Of a stretch of 64,000 nucleotides of DNA, positions 12,411 to 26,793 are shown in pieces. A model generated the notes under the pieces. It did no database searches. It was not told the DNA's origin and saw nothing but the letters and a program-made list of their open reading frames with translations. The stretch is from Glandiceps talaboti (lineage: Eukaryota > Hemichordata > Enteropneusta > Spengelidae). The DNA lies in contig NC_135555.1 in NCBI RefSeq assembly GCF_964340395.1, positions 17,645,746 through 17,709,745 on the forward strand, written 5' to 3'. A program made the position numbers and the translations under genes. Positions within the stretch are counted from its first letter, which is position 1. Each line of letters starts with the position of its first letter.

Positions 12411-14097
12411 TTAACACCAGCCTGGACTCCAGAAATTCCCAAAGTTCGCGGGGTCAGCTGCAGTGTCTTCCTCCGGCCAAAACGTCCAAGCTTTGTCTTC
12501 ATATTGTTTCAGTGCTTCACGAATATCAGCAACGACATCCGGGTATTGATCAGCAACATTGTTGTGCTCATACGGATCATCTAGACAAAATCAAAATCAC
12601 AATATCACGTTTGGGGAAATGATGTTATTAAAGTAACCAGTCAGTTTTATTAATGCCTTGCACTTATAAATGAATGACATATGTACCACGTGTAGTATAT
12701 TCAATTTGACAAAGAATTATTATAGCTTTAAATCACAAGTAATATAATTATGGATTTAACATGATCACCGTAGTTATTTCGTAGTTATTTCACTAATCTC
12801 AAGTACTATACCATTACATTTTGACTGGAAATGGTATGCAGTTAAAAGGGGAATACTACACCATGAAGTAAAAGTATTACATAAAGGCTTCTTAAGCCCA
12901 CTGTTTACCACTGACAGAACGATTGAGGTGTTTGGTGTTTCTTGTCAATCGAGCGAACATTATGTAATAATTATATATGTGACCAGGTCACTTGTGCGCA
13001 TGTGCATTTCGCTCTAGTTATGTTCGAATCTTTGAAAGCTGTACGAACTTGTAGTCGCGGTGTTCTGTGCTATTGTTTATGCTGAACGCATTAGCAATAA
13101 TGTTCTATACCTTTAAGGTTGTACAATCTAACATCGACCTCAGCGCCGTCTGGAGAAGGGATAGCTTGAAGGTCACAGTCAGTGTATTGAGGTGGATACC
13201 AACCATCTACAGATGAATGTAATACGGATAAGAAGAGGTCATGAACTTGATGATATAATGACGCAATTGCCACTTGGTACCATTGGTATCTATGTGGTTG
13301 TCAAACTTTAAATCATATACATACACAGCATAGCAATTTATGAATGCTTTGAAGTGGTCTTATGGATGGAGATTGGGTGTTTATTTTCGATGTTTAATAT
13401 CTAAAACAATTTTATCATCACTTCCTACTTGAAAAATTAACGTGAAACAATATATGCTAAGTTCTGTTTTGTAACGCTACAAATGGTAAAAAGCATGATT
13501 TCGTGTAAAATGTTTGTTATTGTACGTGCAATTATACATATTTTACCATACTGTGTAGCTTTTCACAATGTATTGAGTTAAAAACACAGAGTTAGCCAAT
13601 TTTGTTTCACAATGATTTTTCAAGTAGCAAGCCGATTTTCATCCACATGGCCGCTTTATGATTCACATTAGTAATACATAACATGGAGTATATTCTTGCA
13701 TCAGCTTGTGAATTTCTTATAACTGTAGAGAGTAGTAGTTAAATATTTAACTTCCTTTTTATGGTAGATTCATGGTGACAACAGACACACGTATTGCCAT
13801 ACGATGTAATTATCGATCGATAGTTCGATGGACTATAGTACCTATCACTTTGTGTAATTTCATGCTCGTCATATTCTCTGATTAGCTAATTGTGAAATGA
13901 AGAAATTTCTCTGGATCAATGAGTTTGGTTGGTTTAATTGGAAAACTTACGGTGTGTTCGGATGTAGGAGAAAGATGGATGTCCGACAATGAGCTTCCAA
14001 TCGCCTTTTCTGTGATTTAGATAAACAGTGTAATACGCAGTGATTTTACAGACGGATGACATATAGAATAGACATGTACATACATACATACATACAT

Positions 14098-14128
<31 letters not shown>

Positions 14129-15027
14129 GTCCGAATAAATATATGCGAACCGATGTGTCGAATAAATATTATTTTTCAAGATTTTCAAGGATCGACATAG
14201 TTGGTAATTACCCGACTATATCTGAATGTTATGGAATAAAACGACAACCGTGCAAGATTGACGGTTACGTGTAAACAGTTCTAAAATTCACACGCACCAA
14301 AAAGAACCCTGTATAACACGCCTGAAATATAGAACAAGCATAGTTAGACAAGCAATGATGTAAATAATCTATTAATTCCAAGGGGTTACAGCGTTCTGAG
14401 ACGGAAAATCATTTCATCTTCCATCAACCTCATACATACATACATACATACATAGTACATACATACATACATACATATACATGTAAATACGTGCGTGCGT
14501 GGTAGACAGACAGACAGACAGACAGGCAGATAGACCGACAGACAGAGACAGACAGACAGCCAACCATACATCCTGATAGACAGTCAATCAGATAGACATG
14601 CAAACAACCACATAGCCGCACATGTAAAAAACCAACACAGATAGATCATCTAATGGGAATGAGGGCATGCATTGTTCATCTTTTTGAAACAAATATAACT
14701 TTAACCCAATGTAACGTGTTAACGACAACATACATACCTATAAGCAGTCACATTACTACCTAAAAACCCTTCCAGATGAGCCAGGTCTGTGTCTACAGTA
14801 AGAAGCATTTCAGTACGTGGCGAAGGCTCTCCCTTGGAGAAGGCGTCCCATACATTAAAACCATCAAGATCATCTGAGATATGAATAATACAAAAGAAAT
14901 TATGATGGAGTGTTACAAAATGAATGTTTTCACGAGAAAAAGTGCCTGAAAAATAATAACTCATTATACGTTGATGCTGTATGTATGTATGTATGTATGT
15001 ATGTATGTATGTATGTATGTATGTATG

Positions 15028-15088
<61 letters not shown>

Positions 15089-18000
15089 GTAAGAACACGT
15101 TGCCTTCAAAAAGAAATATATCACACAGTTGGCTGTTGGCCATGGTTAACCTAAATTTGTACACATGTACACATTGATGTATTATCCTGTATCGGGAAAG
15201 GAATGGTAACGGAAATGGAAAATGGCGACAAATGGTCAGGCGCATATAATATTTTAGAGAATATGAAGTATTATTATCTGTAGAACTACTTCTAATCTTC
15301 CTTGTCCCGTCTGACACGTGTAAGTCCGCTGTCAACTTGTGACACTTTGATCGATAATTTCTTTGTTCTAAGTGAAACTATATTGCACTGGTAATCACAG
15401 TGAAACGTACCTGGAACATCCTGTCCAAGCAAACCATTGACCAGAGTTGGGTACATATCAGTTACATGAAATAAACTGTGAGGGTAGAAACAATAATTAA
15501 ATACAATTATTCCCCAATACCTTTCTTTATTGATTCGAGCAAAGACAAATACGAATGGCCTTAGGGATCTTGTCACTGTGATTCCAAAAAAAGGAGTAGT
15601 GACAAATCCCCTAGGTCACGAGTAAGAATATTACCGGAAATGAATATAATTATACCCCGTACAATCATAACATTGGGAAATAGACACACTATTGGCCATT
15701 TTGAAAATCTTGACTCAACTTTTGAGCACCATAGAGGCACCGTAAATCAGTGACGTAGAAACACCATCTCCTAATGTAGAACAACCAGGGTATACCCAAG
15801 CCCACTTAGTCTTTTACTGCCGACCTTTAACTATTTTCACGTATTCGAGAAAAAAGTATCTCGAGATGTTGTATAGTGAATGTGGCAACTACCATCACCT
15901 TAAAAGGACAATATAGAACTATTCTTCCAATCTGTAATGGCTGTACATTTATCTGATGGGAAGAAACCAATAACACACAGAGACCATATGGAAAGCAATT
16001 TGACGGAAAGCATAACAAGACACTTACACATTAAAAATATCCAATAAAAACAATCTCCATACCCAACTATTCTAAAATTGAGCGTAATTGGAACGACACA
16101 ATTGTTTAGGCCTTATTGTAATTTTGAGCACCACCAAGTGTTGCTCTACTTTACATGAACAAGAAAGTGATTGCTTTTCCCTTACTCTGCTGATATTGTC
16201 TGCTATGCTACTGGTATTATTGATTCCATATTAGGGATTACGGAATGGCCTAGCCCAGTTGTCAGTATAATTAATGCCATTACCATGGGGATTTAAAGTT
16301 TTGTTAAAGGCCCTAGAGAATTTTGAACATTGGAACAGTGTACTTTATAGAAAGATACTTGAGTATGATAAGCAATTTGGAATTTACTTCATATGCAAAC
16401 GAGATAGATTATTGAACATGACGTACCCGTCATGTGTGTAGCCAGTTTTTTCGATTCCGTTACCAGAAATAAAGCCAACAGCCTTTATTCCACCTTCAAA
16501 GTAGTCCCCCCTATCTCCTCTATATGGCCAGTTCGATGCTTGAGTCTCAATGGGACCACCATTCTGTTAGCAAATACAAACATTTCACAATTGACTCATA
16601 TTCATATTGACATTGACACGAATAAAATGATTTGAGCTATAGAAAGAATATCACACAAACACACACACACACACACACACATACATACATACATACATAC
16701 ATACATACATTCTACACTACATGATGATGGTGATGATACTTACATCTGAATGAAAAATGAAAAGTGAATCATTAAACATTCCCTTGGCCTTCAATGCTTC
16801 GACTATGGAGCCAGCAATAGCATCCATGAACGTTACTTGTGCTGAGTAGGCAGATAACAAGCAAATTGTATCACTGATTGTTGGTCGTTGGTTAAATGGT
16901 TAAGTGGTGTCTCCTTTTACAAATTGACCAGTTTTCTGGGAGGGCCATATTTTCCAAAATAGAGTTAGGGTAGGATCTCGTTTAACTTCGACCCATTTTG
17001 TTTTATCAAATTTTGCATTATTTTGTGATTTTGACATCACACTGCTACCATCGGTTCCAAACTCCACTGGTACTACATACCGTGGATGCCTCTGCTATGC
17101 CATTCTATCAAAACATATTGAGTATATATGCTACTGTGAAACATGCAGTGAGTCAATTGCTGGTTATGGTGTGAAGGGAGGTAACTGGATATGTAAACCT
17201 AAAAGATTGGACATGACATATTGTCGTGAGTGCGCTCGTCTAGTTTTTGCAAGTTCTTGCCTCCTCATCTCTGTCATTCACACCATGTTTGTTTTGTTGC
17301 TCTCAGCGATTTTCTCTGTATGCAGACGAATCTACACATAAATACAACTTCACTCTCTACAGAAAGCCCTTCAGGTTTGGGTCTACGTGACTGGCCTACA
17401 TAATCGAATATATTGAATAACATGAATAAAAACTACATCAAAAAGTTCCGTCAAGTTCTTGTTTACAATTGTTTGAGTATCTTGAATCGATAATTAATAT
17501 CTAATTATACACAGATAAATACACATATTTAAGGCGATCGAATCGCGCTGGAATATATATAGAATATACGGGACGCTGCGCTGTGGCGTGTACCGAATGA
17601 ATAACGCCCCCAAAATAACAAATATGTGTAGACGTGTATAATGGGGTTATTAAAATATACTATAAATGAAGTAGTAAGTATGTAAATGTAACTCATAGCT
17701 AACTTGGGCCTTTATTACCTGTATACCATTATTATTTTTGGATTCCACCAGAATCTTTGCCTCATGACCCTGATCAGAATGGGTAGCTGTGAATGATTTC
17801 GATGTATACTCTAACATGTTTGAAATCTGACAAATGATTCATGATCACACTGAAATAGCGACCAAATGAACTTATGTTTAAATATATATTCTGGAAATGC
17901 ATTTCATTTTCCAATAACCTTTGCCAAAGAAAGGTATGTCAGTGATAAAATATTCTTTGCAATACTGTAAGTGACATTATTTAAGATATTTTAAGATTCA

Positions 18001-21000
18001 TGAAATAAATACATTACCACAATAAATACGACGATTGTCATTTGGAACACAGGAATACATATCTTCCCATTCTTTGGGTACCTAAATTAAATTGACATAC
18101 TATTAGGTCTCTGAAAGTGAAATGTATACAATCATTGTAACATAAATAAACAACGACATTGCACTACGTGAATTTGGTTTCATTACTTTGATTGGTTGAA
18201 AGATGCTAGACAAGATATATAATGTAACTTTTTAAAAGCACAGGCAGGCCGGCATCTGATTCACATGCGAGGTCTTCCACATCCTACTCTATGACAATGT
18301 ACATAGACAGCAATGCTAAAACAGAGCTTTGCGCTATGACGTTATACAAGCTAAATTGAACGTCATGTCATGTTCTGTAAACAAAAAGGGCTTCATCTGG
18401 ACATGTGCTCAGGGCCTCTAAACTTGAATGAAAATCAAAGATTGCGACTAAATCACGCTGGCAACACAGTACCGTAGCCTGCAAGGGGGGGGGGGCAGGG
18501 GGAGGGGACAGCTGTCCCCTGAGATTTTTAGGAAAAAAGAAAGAAAAAAAGCCACTTTTTGAATACATAGCGATGTTATTAAAATCGATATTTACATGAT
18601 GCTTCCTAGCATGCGCGATTTAAGTTGATGGTTCACTAAAGTGACTGTACACTGACTCCTCGCTAATATGTATCTTATATCTCTATTGTACGCTGGCTTA
18701 ACGTTGAATAAAAATGTGTCCAGTTAAAAATTATAACTTTTTGCAGGGTAGCAAATTAACAATTCTTTGAGCGGGAAAGTACAGAAGAAGTACGTACATG
18801 CACTGTGCATTTTCCGCGAGTAACAGTACTCGAATTGGCAAAACTGGATTTCGTTTTAGAAGTGAGAAGAACCGAAAAGCATGGTCTTGGTTATACTTGT
18901 GTTCAGTATTAACTTGTTTGAGTCAAGCCAGGCGTTGACATGCATTATTTCCTCTGTAAGTGTCACTTCAATATCGGCAGCTGATTTGCTTCAATAGAAA
19001 ATAGCAGTGTCATCTGCATACATAATTACTTGAGCCTTAAAAAGTTTATAACTGTTTCCGGCAAGTCATACAATTTTATATCTCCACTGTAGTGTAGGTG
19101 ACAAAAGAGTTGGCTAAAGTAATGCTTGAATTTCATTTGGCCGGGGCTTAACGTTTTTTGAGAAGACAGGGTGAGAGGGGCTACAACATTTGTTTAACCG
19201 GAAATTGTGAACATTTCGTAACTGTAGATATGTAGACAAATTGCAAGAGATAGTATCAAGATGACTGAATAAGTTCTATCTACTCTATGTGATGGGTTAG
19301 GTTGCCCGTTGACCAGCTTTTTAATTTTTTTGGCCTTAATTGCATATCTTAAAATATATATTATGTAAATTGCATGCAAAAATTATGTAAATTAGCCATA
19401 TTTCTAAATTTCAAATGCAGGATTGCACCAAGACAAAGTAAATTTTGCCCCCCCCCCCGGCAATTTGGTCAGGCTACGGCCCTGCTTGAACATCTAAACT
19501 TGCCTCTCCCAAGGGCACTAAGTCAATTACGCCTCTTCGAATTCTTTCTTGGATGTTGAAATTGAGTAGTACTAAGTTTACCATAGAAATAATCAATTTT
19601 CATTACCTCTCGAGGTGAATGTGGTAACTGAAAGGGAATATATAGGAACATTGGCGTATCAGGATCATGACTGTCGATGTATGACAATGCTTTCTTCTGG
19701 AATAATTCCTGAGGAAACAAAACGAAAACAAGCAGTCGTCAATAGCGACTACATGTGAAGTATGAAATGAAACGTTGTCACTACTGACTGCTGGATTGTG
19801 GATACATTATAATTCACTCGTCCAATAAACCGATATGTGTAAACAATCCAGACGTCATTAACAACATTTCATTCATAGTTCTGTGCCTCTGTTGACCCAT
19901 GGAAGTATAAGTGGGTTATACTTCCATGGTTGACCTAAGCGACGATCGCACAATGTCTAACAAACCCCCTTCCCCCTAAAGGAACGTTCACAAGTATGGC
20001 ATCGACATGTTTACATATTATAAATATATAAACCATGACGTAGTGGTCAAGCCACTATTACGATCGATACAATGTAAAAACATGATCTGAAACACATTAA
20101 AATACTCCGGAAAACCTGTACATCACATTAGAAGTCGAAGTCAACTTCAATATCAACACCTCCGTAGTAAATATAGTACCTGGTATTATTGAAGGCGTGA
20201 AAGGTTTCGTAATTTGGTTAGTAATGAGAAAATGAAGTTTAACAATCGCATATCGGCACCAGACTTCCTCCACCATTAAACGAACAAAGTTCGATTGTTG
20301 AGCTTGTGTGGCATTGTGCGATCTTCTTTTAGGGACGGCCATATTTAGCTGGCTGAAGGAGTGTATTTTAAAGGTGAACATACATAGCGAATCTCAAAAT
20401 AACCTCAAGATATTACGGCTAAATCCTTATGACCCCATGGCCATCCACACACCATTTTTTTTTCTAAAATGACCACAACTATCTACCACTGATTATATTA
20501 GTAAAGCTTTCTGATTAATATTTTGTTTTCGTAGATTTTAATATTAGCTTTGAAAATGTAAATTAAATGAATCTTATTATTAACGAATATTAATACATAC
20601 AGAGTTGAAGACGCATGCTGTTTCTGGTCCATTTTGTGGCACGCCATCATCTACCAAATCAAACCCAATGTAAGGGCTTGGTCGAAAAACTTTAGAAAAC
20701 GGATAAAAACATATTGCATGAAACATCAGATAGAAAAGTATTCCAAGACGGTAAACAAACCTACGCACATAATGAAATGGAATTGAGGAGTAAAGTGACA
20801 CGCATATGAGTCAAACTAGCATTACTAACTAGAGCGACTACTCTAAGCTGAGCTTATATGTTCAGGTGTGTACCAATCTATTCTTCAGCAGGCGAGGAGC
20901 AAACTCATTATATTTGATCAGCCTTTCAACCTGAGGTTGCACTAGTTTCAAAGGTTTCCTGTATATGGAATCGGTTTATGTGATATTGTGCGTACGTACA

Positions 21001-23622
21001 CATACATACATACATACATACATACATACATACATACATACATACATACATACATACACTCACAAATACATACACACACATACACACACACATACATACA
21101 TACATACATACATACATACATACATACATACATACATACATACATACATACATACATACATACAAACATACATACATACATACATAAACTCAGGGCCAGA
21201 CAGACAGACAGACAGACAGGCAGGTAGGCAGACAGACACATACAAATACACACGCACAAACACACAAATAGTGTAATACGTAATAATTTAGATTCCTTAC
21301 CATTATTACCGATTGTATGTTCGCGATATAAAAGGGCACTATTGTAGAAGCCATAATAATGATCAAAACCACGTGTTGGACCAGATGGAACATACGAACT
21401 ATTACAGAATCCTAAATGCCATCTGAAATGTAGATATATACACAGTTTTACATATTAAGGGAATCTTCAATAGAGGGGAGTAGGTTGGGGGAAATCAAGT
21501 ATAGTCTGTCACATAAAGTATGACAATTATACAAATAAGTATCTTTTTAAAAACACACGTTAAAAAGAAAAAAAAAATATGAAAAGGGTTGTCATACTTT
21601 CCAACGCCATAGGTAGTATATCCAGCATCTTGTAGTCTCTTGGGAAATAATTCGTAGTAGGTGGGTACTCCATGAGGCCTCATCATCCAGTAGATGAAAT
21701 GCTGTATAGAAATTACATTGTTCAAATATATCGAAAGCCACGTATAATTCGTACATTTCAGCCAAGACGAGATTAGACTTATTCATTTTATCAGTTGGAT
21801 TGGAATATCATTTCTTGATCAGAAAACCACATTATATTCACTGCAAATTGTTAAAGAACATTAGACATTGTATGTGTCTAATCAGTTGCGGATATTATGG
21901 ATAAGTTAAGAAGTACAGAAACAGGTTAACATCGCGATCACTATTTAGAACACTGAATTTAGGGTGTGAACCCGATTTGTTTTGAGTTATTGAGTATACA
22001 GCTACAAAAAATGCTTTTACCTATAGGTTAAACAATACTCTTCAGGGTGTTCGATATTATGAGTAACTTACTGTACTTAATTAAAACAAGCTTAAGACTT
22101 GTTTTCAAAAAGGTTCCAGTTGAGGCTACTGCAACTTTAAACAACAAATGATTTTACGGATACGTCATAACTACACACCATAGAAGATCATGTGATTGCA
22201 TGTGAATTAACAGAGATGAATAGTTATCATAAAGCAGCCATAGTAAAATGTAATATTATAATTAATATATTGTATAAACATGATATCATATTGATATAAA
22301 TTACCTGTGCTCCAATATTTGATGAATACCTTCCTGTCATAAGAGCTGCTCGGGTCCTGAAGTGAAAAGTTTTGATATTAAATTCTTGGCGAGGTGGGGG
22401 TGGGGGGGGGGGGGTGCGATAGGTGGGATTTGTTGTGCGAGGCCGGAGTAATTACGTTTTACTTGTCTGAAGAATTCTGTGATGTGATTTTGAATACAGA
22501 GTGTCAAACTCTTCTTCAACTACATATAGTACCCACATAAAGACAGCAGAATTTATACAGTAACTGTACAAATGCCCTAAACTCGAAGTATTCAATAGTA
22601 GACATGTATACTCACGGGCTACAGACCGACATCGTGTAGAGATTTCCAAATTTAACTCCATTATTTGCCAATTCTTCGAGATTTGGTGTCAAAACTCGGT
22701 CATCATGCCAACTTATGTCGTTCCACCCTACATACACGATTACACACACATATCAATGAGATAATCATTGAATCGTAATACAATCCTTATCTATTTCATG
22801 AACTTTTTTTTCGACATGACGAAAATTGATAACACGGGGCTTTCTTTTGCTACAAATTCAGCTCTAAATTCAACTTAAGTGCTATCAACTATCTGTATGT
22901 TTCTGCTATAAAACAATCAAGGCTGAACATCAAGTGCGGTTTAAAGAGTGGAACGAGGGCAGTGCATAGAGTTTGAGTTAACGCCAAAAAATGTGCCCAA
23001 TTATTCGAAACGTGTGAACAAGATCTGAACACAGTGAATAGACTAGAAGAAAATACAACGTACCGTAGATTAAAATACAACAATTCGACCACATAAGTAT
23101 AAATATAGTTTTAACAATAGATAACAACGGCTTTTGTTCAACTGATATATCAAAGTTACAACAGGCGGATATTAAATATGCCAAAATATTACAAATACAA
23201 GTTGGTTGTAAAAAGGAGGGACTTCAAAAATATAAGTGCTCATATATTTATCTTAATCGAATAAAAATTGAAATAAATTGTCAAATGTATAAGTTTAAAC
23301 CTATTTTTAGATTGAAAATGAAAGGGTTGTATGAAGTATGAAATCCAAAGCTTAACAAAGCAAAAACGAATCAAAACCTTACCTTGGTCATCAGACAACA
23401 TATATATTATGTGAGGTTTATGGTGGCCCTCTGATGATGAGTCTGCAGACGATTCTGTGAGGTACAAAGCTTATATTAGCAATAGATTACTAAGTTCAAT
23501 GCATTTTAATATACAATTAAAGTAAAGTAAATAGCGCCCTTTAAATACACCTGTATAATTAACAAGTTACCTGTATGTATAGCAGATAAAACTGCAGACA
23601 TTAGCAAGAGTTCCCTTAACAT
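12411..23622 (-). CDS. Arylsulfatase B-like gene, copy B, complete, 16 exons
   Basis: Exons on the minus strand: 23622-23571, 23454-23383, 22727-22616, 22356-22305, 21701-21598, 21422-21301, 20689-20601, 19708-19607, 18081-18018, 16841-16744, 16563-16427, 15475-15411, 14873-14738, 14009-13951, 13206-13111, 12580-12411. They sum to 1530 nt (509 aa plus TAA), close to animal ARSB length. Visible motifs are a signal peptide, DD at 39-40, C77-S-P-T-R with MTGR, K131-W-H133, H231 in QLPHSPR, D289-N290, and the NWPYRGDRG...EGG block. The lysine expected in that last block is Arg (about residue 307), which may reduce or change activity. N-glycosylation sequons include NSS, NDS and NVT. An acceptor at 23650 marks the start of a UTR/coding exon 1. 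A possible poly(A) signal (AATAAA on the minus strand) is at 12218-12213. By family it should be a secreted or lysosomal sulfatase acting on sulfated glycans; the substrate cannot be told from sequence. Confidence 0.93.
14062..14130. repeat. CATA/CAGA array, intron 13 of copy B
   Basis: Short CATA then CAGA runs. A related larger array is at 14430-14590. Confidence 0.9.
14430..14590. repeat. CATA/CAGA array, intron 13 of copy B
   Basis: Interrupted CATA then CAGA units. Nothing else is seen in this 725-nt intron. Confidence 0.9.
14980..15087. repeat. ATGT array in intron 12 of copy B
   Basis: About 25 copies with one slip near 15057. Confidence 0.95.
16656..16711. repeat. CA then CATA array in intron 10 of copy B
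   Basis: It lies in the 180-nt intron between exons 10 and 11. Confidence 0.95.
16842..19606. other. Introns 8 and 9 of copy B
   Basis: Apart from exon 9 (18018-18081) this stretch holds only short G or C runs (18485, 19449) and AT-rich sequence. No transposon motif or conserved block was seen. Confidence 0.6.
20785..20858 (-). mobile_element. Decayed tRNA-derived SINE in intron 6 of copy B
   Basis: It aligns with the SINE at 55-137. The A-box half (TAAGCTCAGCTTAGAG) is kept; the B box is mutated (GTTTGACTC). Confidence 0.5.
20995..21240. repeat. CATA and CAGA arrays in intron 6 of copy B
   Basis: Two CATA blocks around a CACA spacer, then CAGA/CAGG. The same composite is at 1684-1855 in copy A, so it predates the A/B split. 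Confidence 0.95.
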
Positions 23623-23744
23623 GGCCGTACGATGTTGGTGGCTCCTCTATCTGTTATAAAAAAAATAATTTTAGAGACGTTGAATTAAAATCATACGGAA
23701 TAAACGCCATAGTCGTGTCATTATTAACTGATACATAATTCTGT

Positions 23745-25870
23745 AAACGCTGAATATGAAAAAGTAATTTTCGACCATATATCATAAAAACAAACTTTAA
23801 CACTGACATTAATTCAATTACCATTCTGATTTAGTAACTGCTATTTATGTAACCCTCCTTCGGGGATAAACGGAGGTATGTTCCATTATTGGAATAAAGA
23901 GGGGTTTGATACTTGATAATGTTACGTTAGAATTAGACTGTACAGGAGCAACACCATAGATCAGAATACTGTATAAAAATCATTTCGACATACACAGAAA
24001 CTGAGTCAGGTATATACAGTAGAATCGCAAAGAGGGTTAGACAAATATACAGTGTATATATAGAGAAATATTCCTATTTAAACCTAGCTCCATATTTTGA
24101 CTCCATGCGGTATAATGCAAAAGACACACAATATCAGAACTCTCAAACCCACCGTTTGTGTGGTGCATTTACTTAATCGCAAAGTAGATGAGATACAAAA
24201 ACGTTGCGAATACAATAACGATGAAGCTATCTGGTATCTGTCAATGAAGTCATCAGTAGATTTCCCAACGTTTTGAATGATAGCTACGTGGGAAAATGTT
24301 TCTATAAACATTATTCATTAACGATATACATACCACTGTAGTTATTTATACTCAGCAAAGAAACTTTGATGTTCAACTATCTTCTTTATGGAAAGATTAG
24401 CAAGTACGAGTAAACATAGTTGTATACCTGTATTATATAGTTTACTAAAATGTTAATTATGCAACAACTGGTGATACTGTTAACCAATAGCACGTCTTTA
24501 CAACAAATAGAATACGCGTGACATTTTCCATATAATTTCAGTAAAATTTTCCGACGGACAACTGCCCCCCGTATACTATTCCAACAACACGTCATGGTAA
24601 GTGCATTGTTTGTAAAGTCGCAAAGCAAAGAATAGGCGACCTTTACTTTTAAAGTGTACCCCTTTGAGTAATCTTTGATGCCCATGCATTACTCTCTCTC
24701 TTCGGTCGATCTACAGCTGTCACAATATACAGTGGTCTTGTCATCTTGAGGGATGAAATGCAGAAATGCTATGATCTTCATATAGAGTGGCGATCAAGAT
24801 GAAAACTGATACAAATAAAACAAAGGACGAGTATAGCAATACGGTAATTAGATCGAATGAAGGAATAACCAACACCTAAATAATATTTTACTCAGCACTT
24901 GGTAGGTTAAACATGCAGAATACTTTATAATTGCATTTCCCCTAAGGCTCGTACATACCCGTCAGTTCAAAATACATCAGACGATACCGAATCTAGACAT
25001 ATTATATGAACCACAGCATACAGTGAGCTCAACTGCAACGTTAACCTTTTTATTCAAGTTGAAACAAATGAACATTTCGTGTGTTTTTTTCGTGTTAATC
25101 TTTGTCCACACAAATGTGTACAAGATAAAGACTTGATATTGAGAGTTTGTCTTGCCGGCACGTTTGACTAGTCGCACTAAGAGCACAATGTGTACCTCTG
25201 GAATTTACTATATATTTGATTCTTATTGGGCGCCGTTAAACACTTCACAGCATTTAAAAATGTTTTGATCTTGTACTGTATCCATTACCATGGATATGAC
25301 TTCTATCTCCAATGTAACTCCACCCCTAATGAAACAAACCAAAACACAAAAAAAACAAACAACAACAACAATAACAACAACAACAACAACAACAGCAAAA
25401 ACAACAACAAACACACACACACACACACATACACACACAAGGAGAGAAAAACAACAACCAAATTCTAACCTTTCGGTTATTGTTAGTGATTATTTTAATT
25501 TGGTAAGATGATATTTTAACTTTAAAAAAATCCTGTTGAGGGTAGGATTTTTAAACACTTCAGAGAGCTAAGCATCGTGAAAAATCTGTGCATTACAACC
25601 TGTTTCCCAAGTATAGTTTGTCATATATGACATATCGTTTCAATGTAAGAACAATTTGACATACTAACGTTTGCAGTTAACGAATCATACATGATATTAA
25701 TAATGACATATTGATTGATTCGTTTAGTATTACCATATTGTGATTTTTGAAATTAAACTAAAAGACTTATGGACTCACATCTAGTATTTCAGTATGTTGT
25801 ATTTATAATTCTTTATCGAGACAGTTCGGATCCTCGTTTGTGAGATATAATGTTAAATGGAATACATATA
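23745..25870. repeat. Segmental duplication 1, copy upstream of sulfatase B
   Basis: Matches 5240-7450 and, more closely, 52835-54957. It ends at the PLE remnant at 25875. No gene is seen inside. Confidence 0.9.
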
Positions 25871-25874
25871 CAGT

Positions 25875-26330
25875 GTGACGAAAGCTTATCTGTGCAAACA
25901 TTCACTCTCAGTTACTGGGTTAAACTTCGTATCGCACCATAATTCAATTAGCTTACCAAAGCTTTCGCCTGGTATCCACCATGGCTTCGTCAGTGTTTTC
26001 TGAAGTCGCGACGCATGCGTGACTACAGATAATCGTCCAAAGTCACGCATACGTTGTGACTTCAGGAAACACTTACGAAGGCACAGTGGATACCTGGCAA
26101 AAGCTTTGGTAAGCTAATTGAATTTTGGTGCAATACGAAGTTTGAACCATTAACTTAGACTGAACTTTTGCACAGATGAGATGTCATCATACTATTGAAG
26201 AGAATTATGGACGGGAAAACCTGTGCACAGTGAGAAACCTCGAGAAAACATCAACGGAGATTGTACGGTTTGGGAACCACATACGTTAACTGTTTAAATC
26301 TACACTGTAAACACAAATTAATGCAACACA
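25875..26330. mobile_element. Deleted copy of the second PLE in the block upstream of copy B
   Basis: The inverted and direct terminal-repeat pieces (25885-26030 and 26045-26180) form a palindrome with arms of about 135 bp, followed by about 150 bp of the same body as at 55.3 kb. The endonuclease tail and the second direct repeat are missing; sequence homologous to 10.85 kb follows at once. It sits at the same site as the 54957 element, so the insertion predates that duplication. Confidence 0.65.
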
Positions 26331-26655
26331 TCAAAAGATTTAAAAACACACGTGATGTTAGACTACCAATATGGAGAGTAATACACATACAAACGTTTCA
26401 CAACAAAGGTCAATGAAGGCATCCACAAAGCTCTCAATCCAATTCAGAAAACTTTTATTTTATTTTAAAATGTCTTTTAATATATAAAGGTGATTCAAAA
26501 TACTCGCATTCACTATTGCTATTGTGCTAGACCATATGGCTTTGTGCCATATTGGTTGATTTGATTAAGACAGGTCGGCTTTAAGTTTCAATGAAAACTA
26601 GTCCTCGTGGATTTGTATCCTGTCCACACTAGTTGTTTTTTGTGCTGCAACTAAG

Positions 26656-26793
26656 CAACGATTTGGAAAATGATCTTCGCATGTGTGTTTTCCTATGCAG
26701 CCTGCAACAGTCATACAACAACGATTTGGAAAATGATCTTCGCATGTGTGTTTTCCAATACATCCTGCAACAGTCATACAACAATGATTTCAA
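26656..26793. repeat. 63-bp tandem repeat, 2.2 copies
   Basis: The unit starts CAACGATTTGGAAAATGATC and restarts at 26719 and 26782. The same array is at 58357-58494. Because 63 is a multiple of 3 it stays open in one frame, but nothing else suggests coding; it looks like a SINE body. Confidence 0.75.

Larger units (their letters stand above)
10570..13210. repeat. Segmental duplication 2, copy holding the 3' end of sulfatase B
   Basis: Colinear with 55800-57960 through exons 16 and 15 of copy B; 10850-11290 also matches 26335-26575. Between 10570 and 12410 I see no gene, only a GTT array (11968) and a C run (12061). Confidence 0.85.

Noticed and set aside
19892-19937. Small inverted repeat CATGGAAGTATA...TATACTTCCATG
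   Set aside because: A 12-bp stem in an intron with no flanking duplication or second copy; likely chance.
20926-21276. Several overlapping ORFs rich in MYVC or HTYI on both strands
   Set aside because: Microsatellite (CATA)n translation, open in several frames and inside an intron. Similar cases at 1617-2026, 14386-14621, 14910-15335, 30604-30860, 49175-49540, 50340-50588 and 62234-62504 were also dropped.
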